Source of the DNA: Corynebacterium stationis
Lineage (GTDB): Bacteria; Actinomycetota; Actinomycetes; Mycobacteriales; Mycobacteriaceae
Direction: 5' to 3'
Length of the DNA: 64,000 nt
Assembly (NCBI RefSeq): GCF_001941345.1
Contig: NZ_CP009251.1
Span: 496,001 to 560,000, forward strand
Shown here: piece after piece, positions 7,876 to 17,169 of the stretch
Numbering within the stretch: position 1 is the first letter of the stretch
Layout: each line of letters opens with the position of its first letter
Made by a program: the position numbers and the translations under genes
Notes under the pieces: model-generated
Database searches by the model: none
Seen by the model: the letters and a program-made list of their open reading frames with translations, nothing else
What the model was told of the DNA's origin: nothing

Positions 7876-8154
7876 TTAAATTTCCTGTTGCTCACTATGC
7901 GTCGCATTAATCAACGCGCTTAGCTTTTCGATGTTCTCCTCGACCTCCTGTGGAGTCTGCGAGGCTAAACCAACCAAGAAGGAGGTTAAAGGCGCAGCCG
8001 GACGCGAGCGATTGTGCGCGACATCCCGGGTTAGTGCTAGCAATGCGCGAATGTGTGGGGTGACATCGTCAGGCGCAAGACCGAGTGCGGTGGATGCTTC
8101 CACGAGCCATTCATGCGCGGTCTGCACCGCTTGGTCATCAGAGGACTTACTCAT
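7876..8154 (-). CDS. DUF6457-type molybdopterin-associated small protein
   Basis: A 92-residue helical protein matching the small DUF6457-type proteins found beside fdhD or molybdopterin-guanine-dinucleotide genes in actinobacteria. The core HEWLVEASTALGL, then ALLALTRDVAHNRSRPAAPLTSFLVGLA, is typical. Its function is not established. It lies 9 bp upstream of fdhD on the same strand and is likely co-transcribed. ATG 8154 is chosen because TACAGT lies exactly 6 nt before it, the leaderless pattern seen elsewhere in this window; GTG 8160 is the alternative. Confidence 0.78.
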   Translation of the reverse strand: MSKSSDDQAVQTAHEWLVEASTALGLAPDDVTPHIRALLALTRDVAHNRSRPAAPLTSFLVGLASQTPQEVEENIEKLSALINATHSEQQEI

Positions 8155-8499
8155 ACCCACACTGTAGTACTTCTAGAGAAAATCAAAACATGTGAAATTC
8201 ACCGCAAGTGTTTTGGAAAACGCCAGCTAAAACGGTAATGTAGCACCTCGGACTAGCACCATGAAGGCGCTGACGCGGTTCACCTGCGAAAAGCGGCTTT
8301 GACTAGCTACTCCGAGCACGATTTTAATACATCTACTTTGTTGTAGGCCCCTCGCCAAATTAAGCGGCCCGTGTATGCATCAAAGGGTAGCGAGCGCCCA
8401 CCGGTACTGACCGATGGGAGCGTAAGTAGCCCGAAATCACACGGAAAACGCAGGTGAGTTACGGGAACCGCGACAAGAAAGGCAAACGGTCACCTAACT
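8155..8499 (+). promoter_or_regulatory. Intergenic leader of the rpsH operon
   Basis: This 345-bp region contains the divergent start of the DUF6457 gene and a leader for rpsH. A possible promoter is TTGGAA (8213-8218) with TAATGT (8235-8240), 16-nt spacer, giving a leader of about 250 nt. No coding sequence or clear terminator was seen in it. rpsN would be expected near here in other bacteria but no S14 reading frame exists. Confidence 0.4.
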
Positions 8500-8883
8500 A
8501 TGACCATGACAGATCCAATCGCGGACATGCTGTCACGCGTGCGTAACGCAAACCATGCGCAGCACGACACCGTGTCCATGCCGACCTCCAAGATCAAGGC
8601 AAACATTGCTGAGATCTTGAAGCAGGAAGGCTACATCGCTGACTACTCCGTCGAAGGACACAACCTGTCCTTGGAGCTTAAGTACAACAACCGTGAGCGT
8701 GCCCTGTCGGGCCTTCGCCGCGTGTCTAAGCCAGGTCTGCGTGTGTACGCAAAGTCCACTAACTTGCCAAAGGTTCTAGGCGGCCTCGGCGTGGCTATCA
8801 TCTCCACGTCCAACGGCTTGCTGACCGACCGTCAGGCTACCGAGAAGGGCGTAGGCGGAGAAGTTCTCGCCTACGTCTGGTAA
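8500..8883 (+). CDS. rpsH: 30S ribosomal protein S8
   Basis: S8 is a primary 16S rRNA binder and in other bacteria the translational repressor of the spc operon. The 127-residue product starts [17 protein letters not shown] and ends with the S8 signature [22 protein letters not shown] followed by [17 protein letters not shown] ribosome site precedes it by about 20 nt; ATG 8506 is an alternative start. It opens the rpsH-rplF-rplR-rpsE-rpmD-rplO series. Confidence 0.96.
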   Translation: MTMTDPIADMLSRVRNANHAQHDTVSMPTSKIKANIAEILKQEGYIADYSVEGHNLSLELKYNNRERALSGLRRVSKPGLRVYAKSTNLPKVLGGLGVAIISTSNGLLTDRQATEKGVGGEVLAYVW

Positions 8884-8899
8884 TAGGGAGGTATGCACA

Positions 8900-9436
8900 A
8901 TGTCACGAATTGGTAAGGCACCCATCGCTTTGGCGAATGGCGTAGAAACCACCATCAATGGCCAGGCCATTGAGGTCAAGGGCCCTAAGGGAACCCTCAA
9001 CGTTGAGATCCCTGCTCCTATCACCGCTGTCGTTGAGGACAACGAAATTCGCGTTGTCCGTCCAGATGACCACCGCGAGAACCGTGCACTGCACGGCCTG
9101 TCGCGTTCCCTCATCAACAACGCAGTCGTTGGTGTCACCGAGGGCTTCACCATCAAGATGGAAATCTTCGGTGTTGGTTACCGTGTAGCACAAAAGGGTA
9201 AGGACCTGGAGTTTGCTCTGGGTTACTCCCACCCGATCCTCATTGAGGCTCCAGAGGGAATTACCTTCGCTACCGATGGCACCACCAAGTTGTCCATCTC
9301 CGGTATTGACAAGCAAATCGTCGGACAGATCGCTGCGAACATTCGTCGTCTGCGTAAGGATGATCCTTACAAGGGCAAGGGTATCCGTTACGCTGGCGAG
9401 CAGGTCCGTCGCAAGGTCGGAAAGACGGGTAAGTAA
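8900..9436 (+). CDS. rplF: 50S ribosomal protein L6
   Basis: L6 binds 23S rRNA helix 97 and supports the factor-binding stalk base. The 178-residue product has two repeated L6 domains; start [18 protein letters not shown] and the C-terminal signature [18 protein letters not shown] are diagnostic. A gggaggt site precedes the ATG. The gap to rplR is 3 bp. Confidence 0.97.
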   Translation: MSRIGKAPIALANGVETTINGQAIEVKGPKGTLNVEIPAPITAVVEDNEIRVVRPDDHRENRALHGLSRSLINNAVVGVTEGFTIKMEIFGVGYRVAQKGKDLEFALGYSHPILIEAPEGITFATDGTTKLSISGIDKQIVGQIAANIRRLRKDDPYKGKGIRYAGEQVRRKVGKTGK

Positions 9437-9439
9437 GCA

Positions 9440-9841
9440 ATGGCAAACACTGAAACCGCAAAGCGCACCCCAGTCGGTAAGGACATCTCCACCCGACGTC
9501 GCGAAGCACGTGCTCGTCGCCACTTCCGCGTCCGCAAGACACTGCGTGGTACCCCAGAGGCTCCACGCTTGGTTGTCCACCGCTCCTCCCGCCACATGCA
9601 CGTCCAGGTCATCGACGACTTGGCTGGCCACACCTTGGCTGCAGCTTCCTCCATGGAAGCTGATGTGCGCGCACTGGAAGGCGACAAGAAGGCTAAGGCA
9701 TCTAAGGTCGGCGCACTAGTTGCTGCTCGTGCCAAGGAAGCCGGCATCGAAGCCGTCGTCTTCGACCGCGCAGGCTACAAGTACCACGGTCGCGTCGCAG
9801 CTCTTGCAGACGCCGCTCGCGAAGGTGGTTTGAAGTTCTAA
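9440..9841 (+). CDS. rplR: 50S ribosomal protein L18
   Basis: L18 binds 5S rRNA with L5 and L25. The 133-residue product has the basic N-terminal tail rich in Arg, the [20 protein letters not shown] strand region, and the C-terminal [27 protein letters not shown] signature. A short low-coding spacer of 34 bp with AAGGAA separates it from rpsE. Confidence 0.97.
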   Translation: MANTETAKRTPVGKDISTRRREARARRHFRVRKTLRGTPEAPRLVVHRSSRHMHVQVIDDLAGHTLAAASSMEADVRALEGDKKAKASKVGALVAARAKEAGIEAVVFDRAGYKYHGRVAALADAAREGGLKF

Positions 9842-9875
9842 TGGTCAACGGAAACATCAACGGAAGGAACGCCTA

Positions 9876-10496
9876 ATGTCGGACCGTGAACAGCGTGACG
9901 GCGGACGCTCCGCCGAAAACAACAACAACCGTGGCGGCCGCGGCCGTCGCGACGATCGTCGTAACCAGCAGGACAACGAGCGCGATAAGTACATCGAGCG
10001 CGTTGTAACCATCAACCGCGTCTCCAAGACCGTGAAGGGTGGACGCAACATGTCGTTCACCGCACTGGTCATCGTTGGCGACGGCCAGGGCATGGTTGGC
10101 GTTGGCTACGGCAAGGCTAAGGAAGTACCTGCTGCAATCCAGAAGGGTGCAGAAGAGGCTCGCAAGAACTTCTTCCGCGTTCCAATGGTTGGCGGCACCA
10201 TCACCCACCCAGTCCAGGGTCGCGACGCAGCCGGCATCGTTATGATGAAGCCTGCAGCTCCTGGTACCGGTGTTATCGCTGGTGGCGCTGCTCGTCCAGT
10301 TCTTGAGTGTGCTGGTATCCAGGACATCCTGTCGAAGTCTCTCGGCTCCGATAATGCCCTCAACGTCGTCCGCGCAACCGTGGATGGCCTAAAGCAGCTG
10401 GTCCGCCCTGAAGAGGTTGCCGCACGTCGTGGCAAGTCCTTGGAAGAGGTCGCTCCAGCCCGTATGCTGCGCCAGCGCGCAGGACAGGAGGCATAA
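9876..10496 (+). CDS. rpsE: 30S ribosomal protein S5
   Basis: S5 controls decoding fidelity on the small subunit. The 206-residue product has a hydrophilic N-terminal extension of about 40 residues (Gly/Arg/Asn-rich), then the S5 dsRNA-binding-like domain with [31 protein letters not shown] sequence and the C-terminal domain with [16 protein letters not shown]. The extension is common in actinobacteria. Confidence 0.97.
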   Translation: MSDREQRDGGRSAENNNNRGGRGRRDDRRNQQDNERDKYIERVVTINRVSKTVKGGRNMSFTALVIVGDGQGMVGVGYGKAKEVPAAIQKGAEEARKNFFRVPMVGGTITHPVQGRDAAGIVMMKPAAPGTGVIAGGAARPVLECAGIQDILSKSLGSDNALNVVRATVDGLKQLVRPEEVAARRGKSLEEVAPARMLRQRAGQEA

Positions 10497-10500
10497 TCCA

Positions 10501-10686
10501 ATGGCTCTGAAGATTACACAGGTAAAGGGCCTGGTAGGTACCAAGCCAAACCACCGCGCAAACATTGAGGCTTTGGGTCTTAAGCGCATCGGCCATTCTG
10601 TTATTCAGAAGGACACCCCGATCATCCGTGGTATGGCCAACAAGGTACGTCACCTGGTCACCGTCGAAGAAGTGGCAGGGGAGTAG
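10501..10686 (+). CDS. rpmD: 50S ribosomal protein L30
   Basis: L30 is a small 23S rRNA-binding protein. The 61-residue product begins [18 protein letters not shown] and shows the L30 pattern [16 protein letters not shown] followed by [18 protein letters not shown] 10501 follows the rpsE stop by 4 bp with aggaggca just upstream; longer in-frame starts fall inside rpsE. Confidence 0.96.
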   Translation: MALKITQVKGLVGTKPNHRANIEALGLKRIGHSVIQKDTPIIRGMANKVRHLVTVEEVAGE

Positions 10687-10693
10687 ATAAACC

Positions 10694-11143
10694 ATGGCTG
10701 ATATCATCAAGCTGCATGATCTGCGCCCAACCAAGGGTGCAAACACGCCAAAGACCCGCGTCGGCCGCGGTGAGGCTTCAAAGGGTAAGACCGCTGGTCG
10801 TGGTACCAAGGGTACCCACGCTCGTAAGCAAGTTTCGGCTGCTTTCGAAGGTGGTCAGATGCCAATTCACATGCGTCTGCCGAAGCTTAAGGGCTTCAAG
10901 AACCCAAACAAGATTACCTACCAGGTAGTCAACGTTGCGGATTTGGCAGAAGCATTCCCACAGGGTGGCGACGTCGCAGTAGCTGACATCGTTGCCGCTG
11001 GCCTGGTCCGTGCTAAGCAGCCGGTCAAGGTTCTGGGCGAAGGCGAAATCAGCGTCAAGCTGAACGTCACCGCAGACAAGTTCTCCAAGTCTGCAGTAGA
11101 AAAGATCGAGGCTGCTGGTGGCTCGACCACCGCAACCAAGTAG
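10694..11143 (+). CDS. rplO: 50S ribosomal protein L15
   Basis: L15 binds 23S rRNA late in assembly. The 149-residue product has the Gly/Lys/Arg-rich N-terminal tail ([19 protein letters not shown]), the [20 protein letters not shown] segment and a C-terminal [23 protein letters not shown] signature. It ends this ribosomal unit at a strong terminator. Confidence 0.97.
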   Translation: MADIIKLHDLRPTKGANTPKTRVGRGEASKGKTAGRGTKGTHARKQVSAAFEGGQMPIHMRLPKLKGFKNPNKITYQVVNVADLAEAFPQGGDVAVADIVAAGLVRAKQPVKVLGEGEISVKLNVTADKFSKSAVEKIEAAGGSTTATK

Positions 11144-11164
11144 TAGGTCAATTTAAGACCCACT

Positions 11165-11208
11165 AGAGGGCCTTATGAGAGCGCAATGTTCTCATAAGGC
11201 CCTTTCGC
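11165..11208 (+). terminator. Terminator after rplO
   Basis: A perfect 14-bp stem (AGGGCCTTATGAGA 11167-11180 with TCTCATAAGGCCCT 11190-11203) is followed by TTTCG. It separates the ribosomal genes from secY. Confidence 0.93.
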
Positions 11209-11349
11209 TGTTTTCATCCCTTTCCTGGCATAGGGGCTTTGAGAAAGGAATACGTCACATCGACGAGAACTTGTCGCTGCAAGCAGGTAAAGTTGAGCGA
11301 GCATTAAACCGTACCTAAGTACCACCTAACTATTAAAGGCTGGTACTGT

Positions 11350-11378
11350 TTGACTGTTGTGTAAGTTGTGCTCATTAT
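11350..11378 (+). promoter_or_regulatory. Probable secY-adk-map promoter
   Basis: TTGACT (11350-11355) and CATTAT (11373-11378) are separated by 17 nt, a good housekeeping promoter, with a start expected near 11385. The rest of the 320-bp gap (11144-11463) holds the rplO terminator and an uncharacterised leader. Confidence 0.6.
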
Positions 11379-11463
11379 GAGCAACAATTGATAGCGAAAC
11401 TAAACTTAGTGTGCTTTCCTCCTGCCAGACCTTGGCCCGGTAGGGAAGTCTCAGGAGGCATCT

Positions 11464-12792
11464 GTGTCCGCCATTATTCAGGCATTTAAGGACGCCGATC
11501 TCCGGAAGAAGATCATTTTCACCCTCATAATGATCATTGCTTACCGGATCGGTGCCCAAATCCCGACCCCGGGAGTGGATTACGCAAGTATTTCAGCGCA
11601 GCTGCGGCAGCTCACCCAAGAATCGGGCGACCTTTACTCGGTCATTAACCTGTTCTCCGGTGGCGCACTGCTGCAGCTGTCTATCTTCGCCATCGGCATC
11701 ATGCCGTACATTACGGCGTCGATCATCGTCCAGCTCCTCACGGTTGTTATTCCGCACTTCGAGCAATTGAAGAAGGAAGGTCAGTCCGGCCAGTCCAAGA
11801 TGACGCAGTACACGCGTTATCTGACTCTGGCACTGGCACTTTTGCAGTCCGCAGGCATCGTGGCTTTAGCGGATCGTCAGCAGCTTCTCGGCCAAGGGGT
11901 AGAAGTGCTGGATCCAAACCGCAACCTGTTTACGCTCATTGTCATGGTCATCGTGATGACTTCTGGTGCTGTGCTGGTGATGTGGATGGGCGAGCTGATC
12001 ACCGAAAAGGGTATCGGCAACGGTATGTCGCTTTTGATCTTCGCCGGTATTGCTACTCGCCTTCCAACCGATGGTCTGCAGATTCTGCAGAATAACGGTG
12101 GCCTTGTCTTTGCGATGGTCGTTATGGGCATCATCGTGCTTGTTGTTGGTATTACCTTCATCGAGCAGGGCCAGCGCCGCATCCCAGTGCAGTACGCCAA
12201 GCGTATGGTTGGCCGTCGTCAGTATGGAGGTTCTTCGACCTACCTGCCACTGAAGGTTAACCAGGCTGGTGTTATTCCAGTCATCTTCGCATCGTCGCTG
12301 ATTTACATGCCGGTGCTGATTACTCAGATCGTCAACTCGTCACAAGCAACTCCGCCGGATAACTGGTGGCAGCGCAACGTCGTCGCATGGCTGCAGGCAC
12401 CATCATCCTGGCAGTACATTTTGATGTACTTCGTGCTGACGATCTTCTTCTCGTACTTCTACGTCTCTGTTCAGTACGATCCAGCAGAGCAGGCCGATAA
12501 TATGAAGCGCTACGGCGGCTTTATCCCAGGCATCCGCCCGGGCCGTCCAACTGCTGAATACTTAGGCTTCGTCATGAACCGCCTGCTATTCGTCGGTGCT
12601 ATCTACTTGGCCCTGATTGCCGTGATGCCAAATGTCCTGCTTGATATGGGCGTTGGCGGACAAGGCTCGGGTGGCGGCATGTCTGCCTTCGGCGGTACCG
12701 CTATTCTGATTCTTGTGTCTGTAGCATTGACAACGGTGAAGCAAATTGAATCCCAACTACTCCAATCCAACTACGAAGGACTTCTAAAGTAA
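11464..12792 (+). CDS. secY: Preprotein translocase subunit SecY
   Basis: SecY is the channel subunit of the SecYEG translocon in the inner membrane. The 442-residue product has ten membrane helices; the N-terminal [32 protein letters not shown] and the cytosolic-loop segment [12 protein letters not shown] are family hallmarks, as is [16 protein letters not shown] sequence before helix 9-10. Start is GTG with a strong AGGAGG. Its TAA overlaps the adk ATG by one base, indicating coupling of secY-adk-map. Confidence 0.97.
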   Translation: MSAIIQAFKDADLRKKIIFTLIMIIAYRIGAQIPTPGVDYASISAQLRQLTQESGDLYSVINLFSGGALLQLSIFAIGIMPYITASIIVQLLTVVIPHFEQLKKEGQSGQSKMTQYTRYLTLALALLQSAGIVALADRQQLLGQGVEVLDPNRNLFTLIVMVIVMTSGAVLVMWMGELITEKGIGNGMSLLIFAGIATRLPTDGLQILQNNGGLVFAMVVMGIIVLVVGITFIEQGQRRIPVQYAKRMVGRRQYGGSSTYLPLKVNQAGVIPVIFASSLIYMPVLITQIVNSSQATPPDNWWQRNVVAWLQAPSSWQYILMYFVLTIFFSYFYVSVQYDPAEQADNMKRYGGFIPGIRPGRPTAEYLGFVMNRLLFVGAIYLALIAVMPNVLLDMGVGGQGSGGGMSAFGGTAILILVSVALTTVKQIESQLLQSNYEGLLK

Positions 12793-13337
12793 TGCGACTC
12801 GTACTCCTCGGCCCTCCCGGCGCTGGCAAAGGCACCCAGGCAGCAATCCTGAGCGAAAAGCTCAACATCCCACACATCTCTACCGGCGACCTGTTCCGCG
12901 CCAACATCGGCGAAGGCACCCCACTAGGTGTTGAGGCTAAGAGCTACATGGATGCTGGCAAGCTCGTACCTACCGACGTCACCGCACGCATGGTTGAAGA
13001 CCGCCTGTCGCAGGACGATGCCGCAAACGGCTTTTTGCTCGATGGCTTCCCACGCACCGTTGAGCAGGCAGAGATTCTCAAGGACTTGCTTGCTAAGAAG
13101 GACCAGGTTCTCGATGGTGTATTGAACTTCCAGGTATCTGATGACGTCGTCGTTGAGCGCATGCTTGCCCGCGGCCGTGCAGATGACAACGAAGAGACCA
13201 TTCGTACCCGCATGTCGGTCTATCGCGATGAGACCATGCCACTGATTGATTACTACGGTGAGAAGATCATCGACATCACCGCTGAGGGCACCATCGAAGA
13301 AATTAACGACTCTGCGATGAAAGCTATCGGCAAGTAA
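12792..13337 (+). CDS. adk: Adenylate kinase
   Basis: Adenylate kinase interconverts ATP + AMP and 2 ADP in the cytoplasm. The 181-residue product has the P-loop [10 protein letters not shown] at residue 7-16, the AMP-binding ISTGDLFR, and [11 protein letters not shown]. It is a short-LID form: no Cys zinc cluster and only about 10 residues between RMLARGR and TIRTRMSVY, as in other actinobacteria. It overlaps secY by one base and abuts map directly. Confidence 0.97.
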   Translation: MRLVLLGPPGAGKGTQAAILSEKLNIPHISTGDLFRANIGEGTPLGVEAKSYMDAGKLVPTDVTARMVEDRLSQDDAANGFLLDGFPRTVEQAEILKDLLAKKDQVLDGVLNFQVSDDVVVERMLARGRADDNEETIRTRMSVYRDETMPLIDYYGEKIIDITAEGTIEEINDSAMKAIGK

Positions 13338-14135
13338 ATGGGACGACGCAGCCGTAAAAACCTCATTCCTGCGCGTACCGCAGGTGAGCTCGACGCCATG
13401 CAAGCCGCCGGTGAGATTGTTGGCCGGACTCTGCAGGCCGTTAAAGCGGCTGCCAAGCCTGGTGTTTCGACCATGGACCTAGACCTCCTGGCGGAACAAA
13501 CCATACGTGAAGCAGGTGCTATCCCTACCTTTTTGGGATATGGGGGCTTTACCGGCAGTATTTGCACGTCGGTCAATGACGTCATCGTGCACGGTATTCC
13601 GAATGAAGAACACATCTTGAAAGAGGGCGACTTAGTCTCCATCGACTGTGGCGCGACCCTTGATGGATGGGTGGGGGACTCCGCGTGGTCTTTCGGTATC
13701 GGGGAGCTTGCGCCAAATGCGCAAAAGCTTAACGATGCCACCGCGTGGATCTTAGAACAAGGTATCCAAGCTATGCAGCCGGGCAATCGCCTGACGGATG
13801 TTTCCCATGCTATTGAATTAGCGACTTATGAAGCTGAAGATAAGTGGGACGTGGAGCTTTTCATTGTTGATGGCTTCGGGGGCCATGGTATTGGCCGCAC
13901 TATGCATGAAGATCCTTTCTTGCCGAATGAAGGCAAAGCCAACCGTGGCCCTTTGATTCAAGAAGGTTCCGTTTTGGCGATTGAGCCGCTGATTACTCTT
14001 GGCACTGAAGATAACTTCGTTGATGCTGATGATGAGTGGACCGTCTACACGGAAGATGGTTCGTGGGCTGCACACTGGGAGCACACCGTTGCTGCGACGG
14101 CTAATGGTCCGCGAATTTTGACGCCGCGCTATTAA
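13338..14135 (+). CDS. map: Type I methionine aminopeptidase
   Basis: MetAP removes the initiator methionine from nascent proteins. The 265-residue product carries the metal ligands of the pita-bread fold: Asp in [17 protein letters not shown], His in [13 protein letters not shown], Glu in AIEPLITLG and a late Glu in [11 protein letters not shown]. The conserved substrate His is in DVIVHGIPN. It starts on the base after the adk stop, so secY-adk-map is one operon. Confidence 0.96.
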   Translation: MGRRSRKNLIPARTAGELDAMQAAGEIVGRTLQAVKAAAKPGVSTMDLDLLAEQTIREAGAIPTFLGYGGFTGSICTSVNDVIVHGIPNEEHILKEGDLVSIDCGATLDGWVGDSAWSFGIGELAPNAQKLNDATAWILEQGIQAMQPGNRLTDVSHAIELATYEAEDKWDVELFIVDGFGGHGIGRTMHEDPFLPNEGKANRGPLIQEGSVLAIEPLITLGTEDNFVDADDEWTVYTEDGSWAAHWEHTVAATANGPRILTPRY

Positions 14136-14177
14136 ATAACTATGCGAAACTTGGCAGGAAGGTTTATACTTCTTGCC

Positions 14178-14975
14178 ATGTTGAAAACCAGCTTTGCAGG
14201 TATCCGTCGCTCGGTCGTAGCGCTTGCTGCTTCGGCAGCTACCGCGGTCGCGCTCTTGGGAGCATCTCCGGCTGCGCAGGCCCAGTCCGCGCTTCCGCAG
14301 GTTCCCGATTTTGCTCAAAGTTCCACCGATATCACCTTCGATGAAGTGCTCAAGCAACCACGCGAAAATGCGTGGGCTTCACGTAACGCTTTCTTGAAGC
14401 AGGTGAGCGAGTTTGACCCCAACGCCGCTCGTCAAATCAAGCCAGTAATTGATAACGCTCTGGATATCACCTTCCCTGGGCTGCGTGCTCAGAAAGAACG
14501 TGAAGAAAAGCAGCGCTTGGCTGCTATCCGTAAGGCACGTGCTGCAGAGGTAGCTGCTGAAAAAGCACGCGCTGAACAGGCAGCACGCAAGGCTGAGGCC
14601 GCTCGCAAGGCCCGCTCCTTCAACGTTGGTCCTTGTCCAGCTGACGCGGACGTGTGCGTCGACGTCGATGGCCGCCGTACTTGGCTGCAAAACAACGGCA
14701 AGGTTAGCTATGTTGCACCTTCCATGGCTCCTGGCAAGCGCGGTCAAGATACCCCACGCGGCACGTTCTACGTCAACCGCAAGGTAAAAGACGAGATCTC
14801 TTACGAGTTCAACAACGCACCAATGCCATACGCAATCTACTTCACCAACAACGGACACGCCTTCCACATGGGCGACCCAGCGTATGACTCAGCGGGTTGT
14901 GTTCGTCTCCCACAGCAGGCCGCCCTGCGCTACTGGGACAACCTGCAAATCGGCGATAAGGTCTTCATCTACTAA
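14178..14975 (+). CDS. L,D-transpeptidase (YkuD domain), secreted
   Basis: L,D-transpeptidases form 3-3 peptidoglycan cross-links or attach proteins to meso-DAP. The 265-residue product has a signal peptide (LKTSFAGIRRSVVALAASAATAVALLGASPAAQA), a Glu/Ala/Arg-rich coiled segment at about residues 105-150, and a C-terminal YkuD domain with the catalytic Cys in YDSAGCVRLP. The usual His before Gly-Cys is Ala here (SAGC instead of SHGC); the His in HAFHMGDP supplies the other catalytic position. No LPP or Ig-like domain is seen. TATACT lies 7 nt before the ATG, so it may be leaderless; ATG 14142 is an alternative. Confidence 0.85.
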   Translation: MLKTSFAGIRRSVVALAASAATAVALLGASPAAQAQSALPQVPDFAQSSTDITFDEVLKQPRENAWASRNAFLKQVSEFDPNAARQIKPVIDNALDITFPGLRAQKEREEKQRLAAIRKARAAEVAAEKARAEQAARKAEAARKARSFNVGPCPADADVCVDVDGRRTWLQNNGKVSYVAPSMAPGKRGQDTPRGTFYVNRKVKDEISYEFNNAPMPYAIYFTNNGHAFHMGDPAYDSAGCVRLPQQAALRYWDNLQIGDKVFIY

Positions 14976-15008
14976 GAGCTTTTCATCTCGATACCGCACA
15001 GCTTCATT

Positions 15009-15047
15009 CGCGCGGGCTTCCTAAAATTCGGAAGTCCGCGTTTGTTT
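15009..15047 (+). terminator. Terminator after the L,D-transpeptidase gene
   Basis: CGCGGGCTTCC (15011-15021) pairs with GGAAGTCCGCG (15030-15040), one G-U pair, followed by TTTGTTTT. Confidence 0.88.
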
Positions 15048-15101
15048 TGCTGCCAGAACCGGTGGCAGCAGTTCACCAGCGAGAAAGATAGATTTGCATA
15101 T

Positions 15102-15130
15102 TTGGAAAACCGCTGCTTAACGCGTAAGCT
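15102..15130 (+). promoter_or_regulatory. Probable infA promoter
   Basis: TTGGAA (15102-15107) and TAAGCT (15125-15130) with a 17-nt spacer sit about 100 nt upstream of the infA ATG, giving a leader with an agagg ribosome site. Confidence 0.5.
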
Positions 15131-15238
15131 ATGACGATGGTGTATGCGCACGTGCAATCACGTGTTGGCTGCATCAGGTAGTAGACATTTAAAAATGCAG
15201 GTAGCCGGCTTAAAACGGCTGCCAGAAAAGTAGAGGTT

Positions 15239-15457
15239 ATGGCTAAGGAAGGCGCAATTGAGGTAGAGGGTCGCATTGTCGAGCCGCTGCCAAACGCAAT
15301 GTTCCGTGTCGAGCTCGATAATGGGCACAAGGTTCTTGCTCACATTTCCGGCAAGATGCGTCAGCACTACATCCGTATTCTCCCAGAGGACCGCGTAGTG
15401 GTGGAGTTGTCTCCTTATGACCTGACCCGCGGACGCATCGTCTACCGCTACAAGTAA
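15239..15457 (+). CDS. infA: Translation initiation factor IF-1
   Basis: IF-1 occupies the ribosomal A-site during initiation. The 72-residue OB-fold protein matches the universal IF-1 sequence ([21 protein letters not shown] and [30 protein letters not shown]). It is separated from rpsM by 184 bp; rpmJ (L36), which usually lies between them, is not present in any frame. Confidence 0.98.
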   Translation: MAKEGAIEVEGRIVEPLPNAMFRVELDNGHKVLAHISGKMRQHYIRILPEDRVVVELSPYDLTRGRIVYRYK

Positions 15458-15641
15458 AAACCGAAAGCCTCCTTAATCAGGGGTGCCCGCAAGGTCGGGC
15501 GCTCTATTTATACCTCAGGCCACGGTGGCCAGAGCCTGCACCACAATGTTGCCCATAGACCCGGTCGGACCGGGCGAAGCGTGACATGGTGCGGGGCGGT
15601 TAAGGAGAAAACCACCGTAACAACCCGAAAGGACAAGCCAC

Positions 15642-16010
15642 ATGGCACGTCTAGCTGGTGTTGATCTTCCACGCAACAAGCGCATGGAGATCGCGCTCAC
15701 TTACATTTACGGAATCGGCCCAAGCCGTTCCAAGGAGCTGCTGGAAAAGACCGGCATTTCTCCTGACCTGCGTACCGATAACCTGGATGATGACCAGTTG
15801 TCGGCACTGCGTGACGCAATTGAAGCTTCCTGGAAGGTAGAGGGTGACCTCCGCCGTCAGGTTCAGGCTGACATTCGTCGCAAGATTGAAATCGGTTGCT
15901 ACCAGGGTCTGCGCCACCGTCGTGGCCTGCCAGTCCGTGGTCAGCGTACCAAGACCAATGCGCGTACGCGTAAGGGTCCTAAGAAGACGATCGCAGGAAA
16001 GAAGAAGTAA
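15642..16010 (+). CDS. rpsM: 30S ribosomal protein S13
   Basis: S13 is in the head of the 30S subunit and touches tRNA and the 50S. The 122-residue product begins [25 protein letters not shown] and ends in the basic tail [37 protein letters not shown] site precedes the ATG. It opens rpsM-rpsK-rpsD-rpoA-rplQ. Confidence 0.98.
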   Translation: MARLAGVDLPRNKRMEIALTYIYGIGPSRSKELLEKTGISPDLRTDNLDDDQLSALRDAIEASWKVEGDLRRQVQADIRRKIEIGCYQGLRHRRGLPVRGQRTKTNARTRKGPKKTIAGKKK

Positions 16011-16013
16011 TAA

Positions 16014-16418
16014 ATGGCTCAGAAGACTCAGTCCACGTCGCGCCGTTCCGGCCGTCGTGTAGTCAAGAAGAACGTGGCCCAGGGCCACGCTTACATTAAG
16101 TCAAACTTCAACAACACCATCGTGTCCATCACGGACCCATCCGGTGCTGTTATCTCTTGGTCCTCTTCCGGACAGGTTGGTTTCAAGGGATCCCGTAAGT
16201 CCACTCCATTCGCAGCGCAGATGGCAGCAGAGTCTGCAGCACGCAAGGCGATGGAGCACGGCATGAAGAAGGTTGACGTATTCGTTAAGGGCCCAGGTTC
16301 GGGCCGCGAAACCGCAATCCGCTCACTACAGGCCGCCGGCTTGGAAGTTTCGTCCATCTCTGACGTAACTCCTCAGCCACACAATGGCTGCCGACCACCG
16401 AAGCGTCGCCACGTTTAA
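16014..16418 (+). CDS. rpsK: 30S ribosomal protein S11
   Basis: S11 lies at the platform of the 30S subunit. The 134-residue product shows [24 protein letters not shown] and the C-terminal signature [17 protein letters not shown]. It follows rpsM after 3 bp. Confidence 0.98.
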   Translation: MAQKTQSTSRRSGRRVVKKNVAQGHAYIKSNFNNTIVSITDPSGAVISWSSSGQVGFKGSRKSTPFAAQMAAESAARKAMEHGMKKVDVFVKGPGSGRETAIRSLQAAGLEVSSISDVTPQPHNGCRPPKRRHV

Positions 16419-16440
16419 GGGAAGGAAGAGAAACTAAACT

Positions 16441-17046
16441 ATGGCTCGTTATACCGGCCCCGCTACTCGTGTATCCCGCCGTCTTCGCGTCGACTTGGTC
16501 GGCGGCGACATGGCTTTCGAACGCCGCCCATACCCACCGGGACAGGCTGGCCGAAACCGCATCAAGGAATCTGAGTACCTGCTGCAGCTCCAGGAGAAGC
16601 AGAAGGCAAAGTACACCTACGGTGTGCTTGAGCGTCAGTTCCGTCGCTACTACGTAGAGGCAAACCGTCAGCCAGGTAAGACCGGCGACAACTTGGTTGT
16701 TCTGCTGGAAACCCGTCTTGATAACGTCGTCTACCGCGCAGGTCTGGCACGTACCCGTCGTCAGGCACGTCAGCTTGTCTCCCACGGTCACTTCACCGTG
16801 AACGGCAAGAAGACCAATGTTCCTTCTTACCGCGTATCGCAGTACGACATCATCGATATTCGCGAGCGTTCCCAGAAGATGGAATGGTTCGAAGAGGCTC
16901 AGGATCGTCTCGGCGAAGCTGTTGTACCAGCTTGGCTGCAGGTTGTACCTGAATCCCTGCGCATCCTCGTGCACCAGCTGCCCGAGCGCGCTCAGATCGA
17001 CGTGCCGCTGCAGGAGCAGCTCATCGTCGAGCTTTACTCGAAGTAA
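16441..17046 (+). CDS. rpsD: 30S ribosomal protein S4
   Basis: S4 nucleates 30S assembly. The 201-residue product begins ARYTGPATRVSRRL and carries the S4 RNA-binding domain (RLDNVVYRAGLARTRRQARQLVSHGHFTVNG). No zinc-binding Cys residues are present in the N-terminus, so this is the zinc-independent form. A ggaagg site precedes the ATG. Confidence 0.98.
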   Translation: MARYTGPATRVSRRLRVDLVGGDMAFERRPYPPGQAGRNRIKESEYLLQLQEKQKAKYTYGVLERQFRRYYVEANRQPGKTGDNLVVLLETRLDNVVYRAGLARTRRQARQLVSHGHFTVNGKKTNVPSYRVSQYDIIDIRERSQKMEWFEEAQDRLGEAVVPAWLQVVPESLRILVHQLPERAQIDVPLQEQLIVELYSK

Positions 17047-17169
17047 ACTGTTTATCCGTACGGTGCCAATTACGGCACAGTGCGGTTTGCACAGGAATCA
17101 ATCGGATTCCTTCCATAATTTTCACCCTCTACCGGCGTCAAATAGCGGTCGTCGACAAGGAGAAGTTCC

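Noticed and set aside
5427..8499. Search for rpsN (S14) between rplE and rpsH
   Set aside because: No S14-like frame in any of the six frames; the gene must be elsewhere.
8903..9631. Minus-strand open frame of 242 residues opposite rplF and rplR
   Set aside because: Antisense to two certain ribosomal genes; composition reflects their reversed codons.
15458..15641. Search for rpmJ (L36) between infA and rpsM
   Set aside because: No frame with the L36 CxxC pattern; the gap holds only a weak GCCCG/CGGGC hairpin and a leader.
16285..16974. Minus-strand open frame of 229 residues opposite rpsK and rpsD
   Set aside because: Shadow of ribosomal protein codons; no domain.
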